64,000 bases of DNA from Burkholderiaceae bacterium (GCA_024235915.1 JACKLO010000007.1:248001-312000), one strand, 5' to 3'; shown: positions 44,766-53,792, counted from the stretch's first letter. Numbers and translations are program-made. Notes: generated by a model from the letters alone, not told the origin.

Positions 44766-45548
44766 ATGGCCGCTGCGCCCGAATCTCCGCCGACCACGCC
44801 GTTGCCGACCCCATGCCTGGGCGCCGTGCATGAACGGCGCCTGCGCGCCCTATGGCGGTCCGCCGGCTGGCCTTGCCACGATGTGGTGGAGGCGGAGCTG
44901 CTGCTGGCTGGCGCCTTGCAGCGCGCACACGACGAGGCCGGTCGCGAGACCCTGCGACTCACCGACGCGGGCCTGGCGCTGATCGCCGCCGCGGTGCAGC
45001 GCAACCGCCGCGCGCGCGACCGTCACGAGGCGCTGGTGGGGCGCGTGGCGCGCGAGATGCAGCGCAACGGGCGCGTGGTCTGGCGCGGGCTGTCGTTGCG
45101 TGCGCCGCCGCAGGTGGAGGTAGAGCCGAAAGCGGGTGATGGGCCGGCGCGCGCCGGTGCCTGGGCCATGGCCATGCCCGACGTGTTTTCGATCCGCCAC
45201 ACCACGGTGGAGGACTACGTCGAGCCCGTGGTGCACGAGATCAAGGTGCGCCGCGCCGACCTGCTGAGTGACCTGCGCAAGGCGCCCAAGCGCGAGGCCT
45301 ACCGCGCCATCGCCAGCCAGTGCTGGTACGTGCTGCAGGCCGGCATCGGCAGCGCCGACGAGATCCCGCCAGACTACGGCGTGATGCTGGCCCACGGCGA
45401 GGCCGAAGCCGCAGACCTGGAGGTCTTGCGCCAGGCGCCGAAGCGCGCGATGCGCCTGCCCTTCATCACCTGGATGGCGCTGGCGCGTGCCACCGCCGAA
45501 CCACCGCTGGACGACGACGCCCAGCCGGACCTGGGCCCGGCGATCTGA
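44766..45548 (+). CDS. conserved hypothetical protein, PD-(D/E)XK nuclease-like
   Basis: This 260-residue protein is not recognised by name. Its central part has P138-D139 and then E158-I-K160 within HEIKVRRADLLSDLR, the pattern of PD-(D/E)XK nucleases such as the MmcB repair family. The N-terminal part (about 25-100) is helical and could be a winged helix. The DLRKAPKREAYRAIASQCWYVL segment follows like the helix after the nuclease core. The ATG at 44766 is chosen because the longer frame overlaps the transferase gene. Activity is unproven. Confidence 0.6.
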   Translation: MAAAPESPPTTPLPTPCLGAVHERRLRALWRSAGWPCHDVVEAELLLAGALQRAHDEAGRETLRLTDAGLALIAAAVQRNRRARDRHEALVGRVAREMQRNGRVVWRGLSLRAPPQVEVEPKAGDGPARAGAWAMAMPDVFSIRHTTVEDYVEPVVHEIKVRRADLLSDLRKAPKREAYRAIASQCWYVLQAGIGSADEIPPDYGVMLAHGEAEAADLEVLRQAPKRAMRLPFITWMALARATAEPPLDDDAQPDLGPAI

Positions 45549-45575
45549 TCCCGGGGCCTGCCCCCAAGTGCAGGT

Positions 45576-46562
45576 TCAGAACGGCGCGTCGTCCGGCGCC
45601 GCGTCGGCCTTGCGGATGCGCAAGGGCTTGCGGGCCGCGGCCGGTGCAGGGGTCGGGGCCGTGGCCGATTCGACGAAGGCCTGCGTGGCGGCGTCGTCGG
45701 TGAGCGCGGCAGCGGCGGTGGCGATGGCGCCCGTGTTGCCGCCTTCCGCCTCCTTCAGCACCCGGGTGTACGGGGCCAGGATTTGCACCAGCTGGCCATA
45801 GACCTTCGGGTTGCCGGCCACCAGTTCGCGCTGGTAGAGGTAGTCGGCCTCGCCGGTGAAGTTGCCCACCAGGCCGCCGGCCTCGGTGATCATCAGCGCG
45901 CCGGCGGCGGCGTCCCAGGGGCTCAGGCCCATCTCGAAGAAGCCGTCGTAGTAGCCCGCCGCCACGTAGCAGAGGTCCAGCGCGGCGGCGCCCGGGCGGC
46001 GCAGGCCGGCGCAGGCCTGCATGACCTCCTCGAACATCTTCACGTAGCGCTTGAAGTTGTCGCCCTTGCGGAAGGGGAAGCCGGTGCCCACCAGGCTGTC
46101 GCCCAGGCGCGTGCGCTTGGAAACGCGCAGGCGGCGGTCGTTGAGGTAGGCGCCGCGGCCGCGGCTGGCGTAGAAGAGGTCGTTGCGCGTGGGGTCGTAG
46201 ACCACCGCCTGCTGCGTCACGCCGCGGTGCTGCAGCGCGATGCTCACCGCGTAGACCGGGAAGCCGTGCAGGAAGTTGGTGGTGCCGTCCAGCGGGTCGA
46301 TGATCCAGAGGAACTCGCTGGTCTTGTTGCCGCGCTCGCGGCCGGTTTCCTCGGCCAGGATGCCGTGGCTGGGGTAGGCCTCGAGCAGGATGTCGATGAT
46401 GGCCTGCTCGGCCGCGCGGTCCACGTCGGAGACGAAGTCGTTCGGGCCTTTGCGCCCGACCTTCAGCACGTCCAGGTCCAGTGCGCCCCGGTTGATGATC
46501 GCCCCGGCGGCACGCGCTGCCTTGATGGCGATGTTGAGCATGGGGTGCAGGGACTGGGACAT
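45576..46562 (-). CDS. suhB: inositol monophosphatase family protein (SuhB-like)
   Basis: This 328-residue protein has the metal-dependent phosphatase motifs EETG, DPLDGTTNFLHGFP and WDAAAG. SuhB also binds RNA polymerase and ribosomal RNA transcription complexes in E. coli. The last 60 residues (about 265-328) are an Ala/Pro-rich, probably disordered tail beyond the usual length of about 267. It is divergent from trmJ, the order seen in other betaproteobacteria. Confidence 0.9.
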   Translation of the reverse strand: MSQSLHPMLNIAIKAARAAGAIINRGALDLDVLKVGRKGPNDFVSDVDRAAEQAIIDILLEAYPSHGILAEETGRERGNKTSEFLWIIDPLDGTTNFLHGFPVYAVSIALQHRGVTQQAVVYDPTRNDLFYASRGRGAYLNDRRLRVSKRTRLGDSLVGTGFPFRKGDNFKRYVKMFEEVMQACAGLRRPGAAALDLCYVAAGYYDGFFEMGLSPWDAAAGALMITEAGGLVGNFTGEADYLYQRELVAGNPKVYGQLVQILAPYTRVLKEAEGGNTGAIATAAAALTDDAATQAFVESATAPTPAPAAARKPLRIRKADAAPDDAPF

Positions 46563-46649
46563 GTCGGATCCTGTTGCGCGGGGCAGCGGCGGAGGGCGAA
46601 TGAAGGCGGTGGGACCGCGGCGACGGGGGAAAAGAGCGGGCGGGCGACA

Positions 46650-47456
46650 ATGCGCTCCGCGAAAACCCTGATTCTAGCGAGCGTGCGCGATTCCACCGGC
46701 CCCCGATTCGTGCTGATGCACACAAGCCACGCCGGCAACGTGGGCGCGGCGGCGCGCGCGATCAAGGTCATGGGCTTCGGCGACCTGGTGCTGGTGGCGC
46801 CGCGCTTCGCCGACGTGCTGTCGCACGAGGACGCCGTGGCGTTTGCCAGCGGCGCGGCCGACGTGCTCACGCGTGCCCGCGTGGTGCCCACCTTGTCGGA
46901 GGCACTGGACGGCATCACCCACGCCCTGGCCACGGCGATGACGCCGCGTGACTTCGGGCCGCCGACCTTCGCACCGCGGGACCACTTTGCGGCCCTGGCG
47001 CCGCGGCTGGGCGCCGAAGGCGGCCGCGTGGCCTTCGTCTTCGGTGGTGAACGACATGGACTGGCCAATGCCGACGTCTGGCGCTGCCACGGCTGCCTGA
47101 GCATCCCCACCGCACCGGACTACGGCTCGCTGAACCTGGCGCAGGCGGTGCAACTGATCGCCTACGAATGGCGGCAGGCGCTGGGCTCCTTTGCCGTCGA
47201 GGCACGCACGGCGCCGCCGGCGGTGGCCGACATGCGGGCGGTGGACGGCGCGCTTCTGCATTGGCAGGCGGTGCTGGAACGCATCGGCTTCCTGGACCCG
47301 GCTGCGCCGAAGAAACTGATGCCGCGCCTTCAGCAACTGCTCAACCGCGCCGAACTGCGCGAGGAGGAACTGCACATCCTGCGCGGCATCGCACGGGCGG
47401 TGGCGCGCACGGCAGGCGGCGAAGCGCCTGTTGGCGGCGTCAGCAAGGATTGCTGA
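46650..47456 (+). CDS. trmJ: tRNA (cytidine/uridine-2'-O-)-methyltransferase TrmJ-like
   Basis: This 268-residue SPOUT methyltransferase has a knotted fold: PRFVLMHTSHAGNVGAAARAIKVMGF at the start, FGGERHGLANAD in the middle and YGSLNLAQAVQLIAYEW near the end, all typical of TrmJ, which methylates tRNA position 32. The ATG at 46650 is preferred to a far longer frame that runs antisense to suhB. A C-terminal extension of about 60 residues matches TrmJ. It is followed after 22 bases by cysE. Confidence 0.9.
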   Translation: MRSAKTLILASVRDSTGPRFVLMHTSHAGNVGAAARAIKVMGFGDLVLVAPRFADVLSHEDAVAFASGAADVLTRARVVPTLSEALDGITHALATAMTPRDFGPPTFAPRDHFAALAPRLGAEGGRVAFVFGGERHGLANADVWRCHGCLSIPTAPDYGSLNLAQAVQLIAYEWRQALGSFAVEARTAPPAVADMRAVDGALLHWQAVLERIGFLDPAAPKKLMPRLQQLLNRAELREEELHILRGIARAVARTAGGEAPVGGVSKDC

Positions 47457-47478
47457 GCGTCGCTACACTGAAGCTGCC

Positions 47479-48258
47479 ATGTTCCAGCACCTCCGAGACG
47501 ACATCGCCTGCATCCTCGAGCGGGATCCCGCTGCGCGTTCGCGCTGGGAGGTGCTGACCTGTTACCCGGGCCTGCACGCGCTGGTGATGCACCGCTGGGC
47601 GAACGCCGCCTGGCGGCGTGGATGGCGCTGGCTGGGCCGCTTCATCTCGCACCTGGGGCGTTTCTTCACCGGCATCGAGATCCACCCGGGCGCCACCATC
47701 GGCCGCCGCGTGTTCATCGACCACGGCATGGGCGTGGTGGTGGGCGAGACGGCGGAGATCGGCGACGAGTGCACCATCTACCAGGGTGTCACGCTCGGGG
47801 GCACCTCGCTGGAGAAGGGTGCCAAGCGCCACCCCACGCTGGGCCGTGGTGTGATCGTCGGCGCCAACGCGCAGGTGCTGGGCGGCTTCACGGTGGGCGA
47901 TGGCGCCCGCGTGGGCTCCAACGCCGTGGTCGTGAAGCCGGTGCCGCCCGGGGCCACCGCCGTGGGGAACCCGGCACGCGTGATCCACGCCGAGGGCGAC
48001 GCGCAGCGCGAGGCCGCTGCTGCCAAGATGGGTTTCTCCGCCTACGGCGTGACCCAGGGCGACGACCCGGTGGCGCAGGCCATGAAGGGCCTGATCGACA
48101 ACGCGTCCGGCCACGAGCACCAGATCGCGCTGCTGTGGGCGGCGATCGAGAAGCTCTCGGCCCGCTCGCGCGAACTGCCGGCCGGCGACTGCGTGCCGCA
48201 GGACGCGCACACGCAGGAAACCTTCGACGCCGAGCGGTTGAACCGGCTGGTCAAGTAG
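47479..48258 (+). CDS. cysE: serine O-acetyltransferase
   Basis: This 259-residue enzyme acetylates serine to start cysteine synthesis. The left-handed beta helix is clear: EIHPGATIGRRVFIDHGMGVVVGETAEIGDECTIYQGVTLGGT with hexapeptide repeats. It is of the shorter type, with a C-terminal helical tail of about 60 residues after ARVIH. It follows trmJ by 22 bases and overlaps the convergent AhpD-like gene by eight bases. Confidence 0.93.
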   Translation: MFQHLRDDIACILERDPAARSRWEVLTCYPGLHALVMHRWANAAWRRGWRWLGRFISHLGRFFTGIEIHPGATIGRRVFIDHGMGVVVGETAEIGDECTIYQGVTLGGTSLEKGAKRHPTLGRGVIVGANAQVLGGFTVGDGARVGSNAVVVKPVPPGATAVGNPARVIHAEGDAQREAAAAKMGFSAYGVTQGDDPVAQAMKGLIDNASGHEHQIALLWAAIEKLSARSRELPAGDCVPQDAHTQETFDAERLNRLVK

Positions 48259-48640
48259 CGTTGCGCGCAGCCGCAGCCGCGGCCGCGGCTTCGGCGGTCT
48301 GGCCGCCGTATTCCTCGTAGGCCTGCAGGGCGTGGGCGGCGTACATCAGCGCCGGCCCGCCGCCCATGTAGACGCACATGCCGAGCATCTCCTCGAACTC
48401 GGCGCGCGTGCAGCCGGCCTTCACCAGCGCGTCGGCGTGGAAGCCCAGGCAGGGGTCGCAGCGCGCGGCCACCGACAGCGCCATCGCGATCAATTCCTTG
48501 GTCTTGGTGTCCAGCGCGCCAGGCTTTGTGGCCGCCTGCGCCAGCGCCGAGAAACCGCGCGTGGTGTCGGGAATGTCGGCGCGCAGCTTCACCAGCGAGC
48601 GCGAAACGGAGGCGGTGATCTCCTTGTAGACCTTGTCCAT
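48251..48640 (-). CDS. carboxymuconolactone decarboxylase / AhpD-like protein
   Basis: This 129-residue helical protein has the AhpD-type motif CDPCLGFH, where the Cys pair and His form a redox or peroxidase site. Similar small proteins act as alkylhydroperoxidase-like reductants. The ATG at 48640 is chosen because the longer frame has no support. A short Ala-rich tail ends the protein. A palindrome lies between it and the divergent HbpS-like gene. Confidence 0.85.
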   Translation of the reverse strand: MDKVYKEITASVSRSLVKLRADIPDTTRGFSALAQAATKPGALDTKTKELIAMALSVAARCDPCLGFHADALVKAGCTRAEFEEMLGMCVYMGGGPALMYAAHALQAYEEYGGQTAEAAAAAAAARNAT

Positions 48641-48659
48641 GGCTGTGTCACACTCAAGC

Positions 48660-48675
48660 ATCAGTAATGACTGAT
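48660..48675. promoter_or_regulatory. palindromic operator-like site
   Basis: ATCAGT-AATG-ACTGAT is a perfect inverted repeat with 6-base arms in the AT-rich gap between two divergent genes. It is probably a repressor or activator site for one or both. No adjacent regulator gene fits, so the binding protein is unknown. Confidence 0.45.
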
Positions 48676-48731
48676 ATTTGAATCTGAAGACCTGCTGCGC
48701 GGCTTGCGCGGCATCAATCCCAGGAGACCCC

Positions 48732-49235
48732 ATGCCCCGTTCCAAGCTGTTGACGCCGTTGCTGCTGAGCGCCCTGCTCCTGTCGCTGCCTGCACTCGCC
48801 CAGGACGCCACCTACAGCGTGCGCATGATGACCCCGGAGGCGGCGCAGAAGGCGGCGCTGGCGACGCTGGCGTCCTGCCGCAAGGCCGGTTACCAGGTGG
48901 CCGTGGCCGTGGTGGACCGCGCCGGCCTGCCGCTGGTGATGCTGCGCGACCGTTCCGCCGGCCCGCACACGCCGGGCGTGGCCACCGACAAGGCCTGGAC
49001 GGCGCTGACCTTCAAGACCGACACCGGTGAGCTGGCCAAGGTCACAGGGCCGGGCATGCCGCAATCGGGCATGCGCAGCGTCGACCGGGTCACCGCCTTT
49101 GGCGGTGGCCTGATGATCCAGGCTGGCGGCACGCTGTACGGCGCCATCGGCGTGTCGGGCGCACCGGGTGGCGACGCCGACGACGCCTGCGCTAAGGCCG
49201 GCATCGACGCGATCCAGATCGACCTGGAGATGTGA
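48732..49235 (+). CDS. GlcG/HbpS-like heme-binding family protein, secreted
   Basis: This 167-residue protein has a signal peptide (residues 1-23, ending ALA before QDATY) and a GlcG/HbpS fold: AQKAALATLASCRKAGYQVAVAVVDRAG, a VDRVTAFGGGLMI segment and YGAIGVSGAPGGDADDACAKAGIDAI at the end. HbpS binds haem and senses oxidative stress in Streptomyces, but most homologues have no tested role. The ATG at 48732 has AGGAG seven bases upstream. It lies divergent from the AhpD-like gene. Confidence 0.83.
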   Translation: MPRSKLLTPLLLSALLLSLPALAQDATYSVRMMTPEAAQKAALATLASCRKAGYQVAVAVVDRAGLPLVMLRDRSAGPHTPGVATDKAWTALTFKTDTGELAKVTGPGMPQSGMRSVDRVTAFGGGLMIQAGGTLYGAIGVSGAPGGDADDACAKAGIDAIQIDLEM

Positions 49236-49245
49236 GCGACGCGGT

Positions 49246-50184
49246 TCAGTCGATCGGCCGCGCCAGGTAGACGCCTTCGCGGCCCACGATGGGTTGCCGC
49301 GTCGGCATCAGCACCGTGCATTGGTCGCACAGCGCGCGCACCTCGCGGTCACCGTCGGTGGCGATCAGGTCACCTTTGTCGAAGGTCTCGAAGCCCACCA
49401 GCGGCCGCACGAAGCGGAACGACGGATCCTGCACCACCCAGGTCTGCAGCAGCTCGAAGCGCTGCGTGGGTGCGGTGAGCACGGTGCGTTCGCGTTCGAT
49501 GAGGCCGAAATGGCCCAGGAAATCGAGCGTGACCTCGACCGCCAGCGCGCCGGTTTCACGCCGGAAATGCTGGCCGCATTCGGCCACCAGGGCCACGCCA
49601 TGGTGTTCGGCCGTGCCGTGCAGGCCGTGCTGGATCAGCGGCGTGCCCGACCCCAGGCCCTGCGGCATCACCAGGTGCACGGCCGGCCGGCCGATGGTGC
49701 GTGCCACGGCACCGTTGCGGGCGTAAGCCGGGTAGACCCAGAACGGCTGCACGTCCTGCGCGGTGGAGTGGATGTCGAGAATGTGGTCGGCCGCTGCCAC
49801 CACCGGGCGCAGCTCGCGGGCGCGTTGCAGTTCCGGGCTGTCCTCGCCGCCGTCGAGCCAGGTGTCGGACCAGATGCGGTTCATGTTGTGCACCAGCTGC
49901 CGACTCTCGAACGGCCGTGCCGGGTCGAAACTCTGGTAGGCCGCCACATTGGCGAAGCTCACCGTCAGCGTGCCGATCCGTGGCCGCACGCCGCTGTCCA
50001 GCAGGTGGGTGGCAGCCACCATGCCGCAGAACTCGTTGCCGTGCGTCAGCGCGTTGATCAGCACGTGCGGGCCGGGCTGGCCACTGTCGAAACGGTGCAC
50101 CCAGTCGATGCCGGTGTTGCCGCGGCGGTAGGGTTCCAGGTCGCGGGGCAGCAGGTCAAGCGGGACGTCGGCGGGGGCGTTCAT
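49246..50184 (-). CDS. succinylglutamate desuccinylase / aspartoacylase-like zinc hydrolase
   Basis: This 312-residue zinc carboxypeptidase-like enzyme has H48-G-N-E51 (ALTHGNEFCG) and a third zinc ligand in LDIHSTAQD, with ECGQH later. Family members remove acyl groups from N-acyl amino acids. The substrate is not evident. It is convergent with the HbpS-like gene and follows the two-component genes in the same direction, 36 bases from the kinase stop. It could be one unit with them. Confidence 0.85.
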   Translation of the reverse strand: MNAPADVPLDLLPRDLEPYRRGNTGIDWVHRFDSGQPGPHVLINALTHGNEFCGMVAATHLLDSGVRPRIGTLTVSFANVAAYQSFDPARPFESRQLVHNMNRIWSDTWLDGGEDSPELQRARELRPVVAAADHILDIHSTAQDVQPFWVYPAYARNGAVARTIGRPAVHLVMPQGLGSGTPLIQHGLHGTAEHHGVALVAECGQHFRRETGALAVEVTLDFLGHFGLIERERTVLTAPTQRFELLQTWVVQDPSFRFVRPLVGFETFDKGDLIATDGDREVRALCDQCTVLMPTRQPIVGREGVYLARPID

Positions 50185-50219
50185 CGCCCGATCGTATCGG
50201 CTGTGCGGGCTGCAACCAG

Positions 50220-52052
50220 TCAGGCGGGCAACGTCAGGGCCACGACGGCGCCTTCAGCCCCGAAATCCAGGGTCAACGTGCCGCCCAGTCGGTCAGCGCG
50301 GGTGCGCATGTTGGCCAGGCCGCGCCCACCGGGGTTGGCCGTGGCCGCTGCGCGGCCGTCGTCCGCCACCCGCAGATGCAGCGCACCGTCCTGCCGGGTC
50401 AGCGCAATCTGCACCCGCGTGGCCTGCGCGTGCTTGAGCACGTTGGTCAGCGCCTCCTGGGCCACGCGCAGCAGCTGCAGCGCACGTTCGGGCGGCAAGG
50501 CCAGCAACTGGTCGGGCAGGTCCACGTCCCACTTCGTGGCCAGGCCGGCGTCGCGCAGGCGCTGGTCCCAGCGGAAGCGGAAGTTGCCGAAGGCAGTGCG
50601 GAAGTCGCTGTCCTCCGGCGCCAGCGCCTCGATGGCGATGCGCATCTCGTCGATGGCGCCGCGCAGCGTGTGCACGGTGGCGTCGCTGTCGAGCGCGCCC
50701 CGTTCGGCGCGCATCAGCGAGCTGAAGAGCTGCGAGCCCAGGCCGTCATGCAGGTCCTGCACCATGCGCTGGCGCTCGCCCTGCACGGCCTGCTCACGCT
50801 GCATCTGCGCGATGCGCTCATAGCTGGCGGAGATCTCTCGTTCGCGGGCCTGCACCCGCGCCTCCAGCGTGCGGTTGGCGGCTTCCACCTCGCCCAGTGT
50901 TCGCACGAAGCGCGTGGCCAGCAGCACGCCCATGACCACCAGCAGCAGGTTGGCCGCGTGGTGCAGCAGGAAGTAGCGCTGCCCCGTCCAGTCGGGCAGC
51001 AGTGCGCGCAGCCACGGGGAACTGCTGGCCACCAGGTAGTCGTGCAGACCGGCCACCACTGCCAGCGCGAGGGCGGCGGCGATGGCCAGCGTGGGCACGC
51101 TGCGGCGCCGCCACGCTGCCAGCAGGGCCACACCGGCCAACCCGAGGCCGATGGGAATCAGCCCGGCCACCCACCAGCGGGCCGTGAAGATGTGGCCCCC
51201 CGCGACGTAGAACACCGGACCCAGCGCCCAGTAGGCGAACAGCCCGCGTGTGATCCAGGGCCGCGACCAACCGGCCAGCGCCAGGGTGAACAGCGCCAGC
51301 ACGACGATGAAACCTCCGGTGCTGACGAAGTACTGCAGCCGCCAGAAGCTCCAGGCCGAGGGCGGCAGCGCGTCGAAGACGAAGGTGGTGGTGCGCAGCG
51401 CCCAGAAGATCGACGCCAGGCCGAACAGGCCGTAGAGCACCTCCTGCCGCCGCCGGGCCCAGATCAGCAGCACCAGCGCACCGACGACGAGGCCGGTGAC
51501 CACGGTGACCACCGGCAGGGTGCGCACCACGAACAGCCGGCGGTCGAACACCGGCTGCAGATCGGCCTGCGGGCCAATGCGCAGGCGCGAGAGGATCACC
51601 GTGGGGCTGTTGTGCGCGGCCGGCGCGCGGATCAGCAGCAGGTTGTCGCGCGGTCGCAGCGCGCCCGCAGGCAACGGCAGCAGCACCGGGCGTTCCCAGC
51701 GCACGAAGAGCGCCGCCGAACTCTCGGTCACTTCCGCCACGGGCACGCCATTGACGCTGATGCGGCCGCCACCATAGAGGAAGGGCAGATAGAGCATGGT
51801 CGACGGGCCGGTCGCTTCGGTGTCGAAGCGCACGCGGTACCAGGCCGCGGCCGTGCGTTCGACGTGGGTCGGCATCACCGCACGCCAGCGTGGGTCGTCC
51901 TCGGCTGGTGCGGCCGTCTGGTCGGACACCAGGATGTCGGCCTGCCTGGGCGCCACCACCACCGCCTGGGCCGCCACCGCCCAGCACGTGGCCGCCAGCC
52001 ACAGCAGGGCCCTGCCCCAGCCGCTAGAGCAGGCCCATCTGGCTGGCCTCAT
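50220..52052 (-). CDS. sensor histidine kinase with multi-helix membrane domain (NarL-type)
   Basis: This 610-residue kinase has a signal peptide, an extracytoplasmic jelly-roll-like domain (about 30-165), about seven membrane helices (about 175-385), a coiled coil, the HisKA_3 H-box ERQRMVQDLHDGLGSQ with H435, and an HATPase_c with N-box AQEALTNVLKHAQA. This is the 7TMR-DISM layout. Its start lies inside the end of the response-regulator gene (29-base overlap), so the two work as a pair. The signal is unknown. Confidence 0.88.
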   Translation of the reverse strand: MRPARWACSSGWGRALLWLAATCWAVAAQAVVVAPRQADILVSDQTAAPAEDDPRWRAVMPTHVERTAAAWYRVRFDTEATGPSTMLYLPFLYGGGRISVNGVPVAEVTESSAALFVRWERPVLLPLPAGALRPRDNLLLIRAPAAHNSPTVILSRLRIGPQADLQPVFDRRLFVVRTLPVVTVVTGLVVGALVLLIWARRRQEVLYGLFGLASIFWALRTTTFVFDALPPSAWSFWRLQYFVSTGGFIVVLALFTLALAGWSRPWITRGLFAYWALGPVFYVAGGHIFTARWWVAGLIPIGLGLAGVALLAAWRRRSVPTLAIAAALALAVVAGLHDYLVASSSPWLRALLPDWTGQRYFLLHHAANLLLVVMGVLLATRFVRTLGEVEAANRTLEARVQAREREISASYERIAQMQREQAVQGERQRMVQDLHDGLGSQLFSSLMRAERGALDSDATVHTLRGAIDEMRIAIEALAPEDSDFRTAFGNFRFRWDQRLRDAGLATKWDVDLPDQLLALPPERALQLLRVAQEALTNVLKHAQATRVQIALTRQDGALHLRVADDGRAAATANPGGRGLANMRTRADRLGGTLTLDFGAEGAVVALTLPA

Positions 52053-52698
52053 AGACCGCCTCCCCGCGGGAATGCACCGCCAGCTTGCGGTAGATCTTCT
52101 TCACGTGGGTGACCACCGTGTGCGGGGAGATGCCCAGCACCTCGCCCACCGTCTCGAAGCTGAAGCCTTTGGCGATGTATTGCAGGATCTCGGTCTCGCG
52201 CTGCGAGAGGGGCGATGCCGAGGCTGCCACCGCAGGCACCGTTGTGGCAGCGGGGGCCGGCGCGGTCGGTGCCGGCGCTCCGCGCATGCGGGCCAGCACC
52301 CGGCGCGCGATGCTCGGGCTGATCGGCGAGCCCCCGGCCTGCACCTCGTGCACCGCGGCGGCGATGCGCTCGTTGCGTGCGTCCTTCAGCAGGTAGCCGG
52401 TGGCGCCAGCCTCCAGGCTGGCCATCACGTGCGCGTCGTCGGCGAACATGGTCACCACCAGGCAGTCGCAGCCCGGGTGGCGTTGCACCGCGTGGCGGAT
52501 CAGGTCGGTGCCATCCATGTCGGGCAGGCCGAGATCGACCAGCAGCACGTCCACGGCCTCGGCGTCCAGCAGCGCGCGGCCGGCCTTGCCCGAGGCCACC
52601 GCGGCGACGAGGTGCAGGTCCGGGTCGGCGATCACGGCGTCGGCAAAGCGGCGCAGAAACTCCGGCTCGTCCTCGACGATCAGCACGCGCGTGGGCAT
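52024..52698 (-). CDS. LuxR/NarL-type response regulator
   Basis: This 224-residue regulator has a receiver domain with phospho-acceptor D55 (LLVDLGLPDMDG) and a LuxR-type helix-turn-helix near 158-220 (LSQRETEILQYIAKGFSFETVGEVLGISPHTVVTHVKKIYRKL). An Ala/Pro/Thr-rich linker joins them. It precedes the histidine kinase with a 29-base overlap. The ATG at 52698 is the canonical start. It might control the divergent small membrane peptide gene, 192 bases away. Confidence 0.93.
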   Translation of the reverse strand: MPTRVLIVEDEPEFLRRFADAVIADPDLHLVAAVASGKAGRALLDAEAVDVLLVDLGLPDMDGTDLIRHAVQRHPGCDCLVVTMFADDAHVMASLEAGATGYLLKDARNERIAAAVHEVQAGGSPISPSIARRVLARMRGAPAPTAPAPAATTVPAVAASASPLSQRETEILQYIAKGFSFETVGEVLGISPHTVVTHVKKIYRKLAVHSRGEAVYEASQMGLL

Positions 52699-52890
52699 GG
52701 CACTGTCCTTGGCGGGGCGATGGACCATTCTCGCCCTGCGAGGCCGGGCGGCCAACCGGGCTCACCCTGCCGTGTTCACGGTATGCCGCGCCACCGATGC
52801 GGTATCGCCAGCGAGGGCGCGGATTTCTACAGTCTCTCCATCGACTCACCCACCCGCTTCATGACGAAGCGATCCATCCGGAGAGACACC

Positions 52891-53082
52891 ATGCAGAAGA
52901 CCACCACCGCCGCCCGCGTCGCCGCCTTCTTCGCCGCCTTCGGCGTCACCACGCTGATGGTCCTGAGCCAGTTCAGCCTGGCGCAGCACTACGTCGATGC
53001 TGGCGGTCTGCTCTGGGCCGGGCAGGCGGTGCAGGCGCCCGTGGCGCAAATCGCGCCGGCGGCGGTGCAAGAGGCCGGCTGA
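52891..53082 (+). CDS. small membrane or secreted peptide, 63 residues
   Basis: This 63-residue protein has one hydrophobic segment (residues 11-34, RVAAFFAAFGVTTLMVLSQF) followed by an Ala/Val/Gln-rich tail. The ATG at 52891 follows GGAGAG six bases away; an ATG 30 bases upstream is weaker. It is divergent from the response regulator and 65 bases before the cysteine peptidase-like gene. The function is unknown. Confidence 0.65.
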   Translation: MQKTTTAARVAAFFAAFGVTTLMVLSQFSLAQHYVDAGGLLWAGQAVQAPVAQIAPAAVQEAG

Positions 53083-53147
53083 GCGTCGGCTGGCCATCGC
53101 CGGCCAAACCGACGACCATGCCTGCCTGGCCATCACCGGAGCACTCC

Positions 53148-53792
53148 ATGACCCTGCCCAGCCTCGACGACACCCTGGCGCGTGCCCGCAGCGCCCTGGA
53201 CATGCCCACGCTGTACTGGCTGGGGCAGGGCGGCTGGACGGCGGGCCAGCGCCCGCTGCCCACGCCCGGCAGGCCCTTCGACCCCATGGCCGCGCTGACG
53301 GCGCTGAAGGCCGACAACCCGGCCAAGCACGCCGCATACACCGACGGGCTGCAGCGACTGGGTCTGACGGCGGGCGACCTGCCGCGCAGCGCCTGCGACT
53401 GTTCCGGCTTCGTCGCCTGGTGCCTGGGCCTGCCGCGACACCCGGTGGCACTGAACGGCCAGGCTGACCAGTGGCTCTACACCGACAGCATCGTCGCCGA
53501 CGCGCTGGGCCGGCGGCATCTGTTCACGCCGCTGAACCAGGCGAAGGTGGGTGCGCTGCTGGTGTTTCCGAGTGCCGGCCACCGGCGGCCAGTAGGGCAC
53601 GTGGCTTGGATCACGGCCGTCACCGATGGCCGGGCCGCGCGAATCCTGCACTGTGCACCGCAGAACTTCGAAGTCGAACCCACGCCAGGCCAGCCGCGCA
53701 ACGCGATCGCGGAGACCGGCACCACAGTGTTCGAAGGCGAGGTGGCCGCCGACACGATGGTCGTGGGCGTCAACGCCTTTCTCGAGGGCTGA
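53148..53792 (+). CDS. NlpC/P60-like cysteine peptidase family protein
   Basis: This 214-residue protein has a catalytic Cys in CDCSGFVAWCLG (C85) and a likely His in VGHVAWITAV near residue 152, the layout of NlpC/P60 or CHAP enzymes that cut peptidoglycan peptides or other amide bonds. No signal peptide is visible, so export is unclear. The ATG at 53148 has GGAG upstream. It follows the 63-residue peptide gene by 65 bases. The target is unknown. Confidence 0.68.
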   Translation: MTLPSLDDTLARARSALDMPTLYWLGQGGWTAGQRPLPTPGRPFDPMAALTALKADNPAKHAAYTDGLQRLGLTAGDLPRSACDCSGFVAWCLGLPRHPVALNGQADQWLYTDSIVADALGRRHLFTPLNQAKVGALLVFPSAGHRRPVGHVAWITAVTDGRAARILHCAPQNFEVEPTPGQPRNAIAETGTTVFEGEVAADTMVVGVNAFLEG

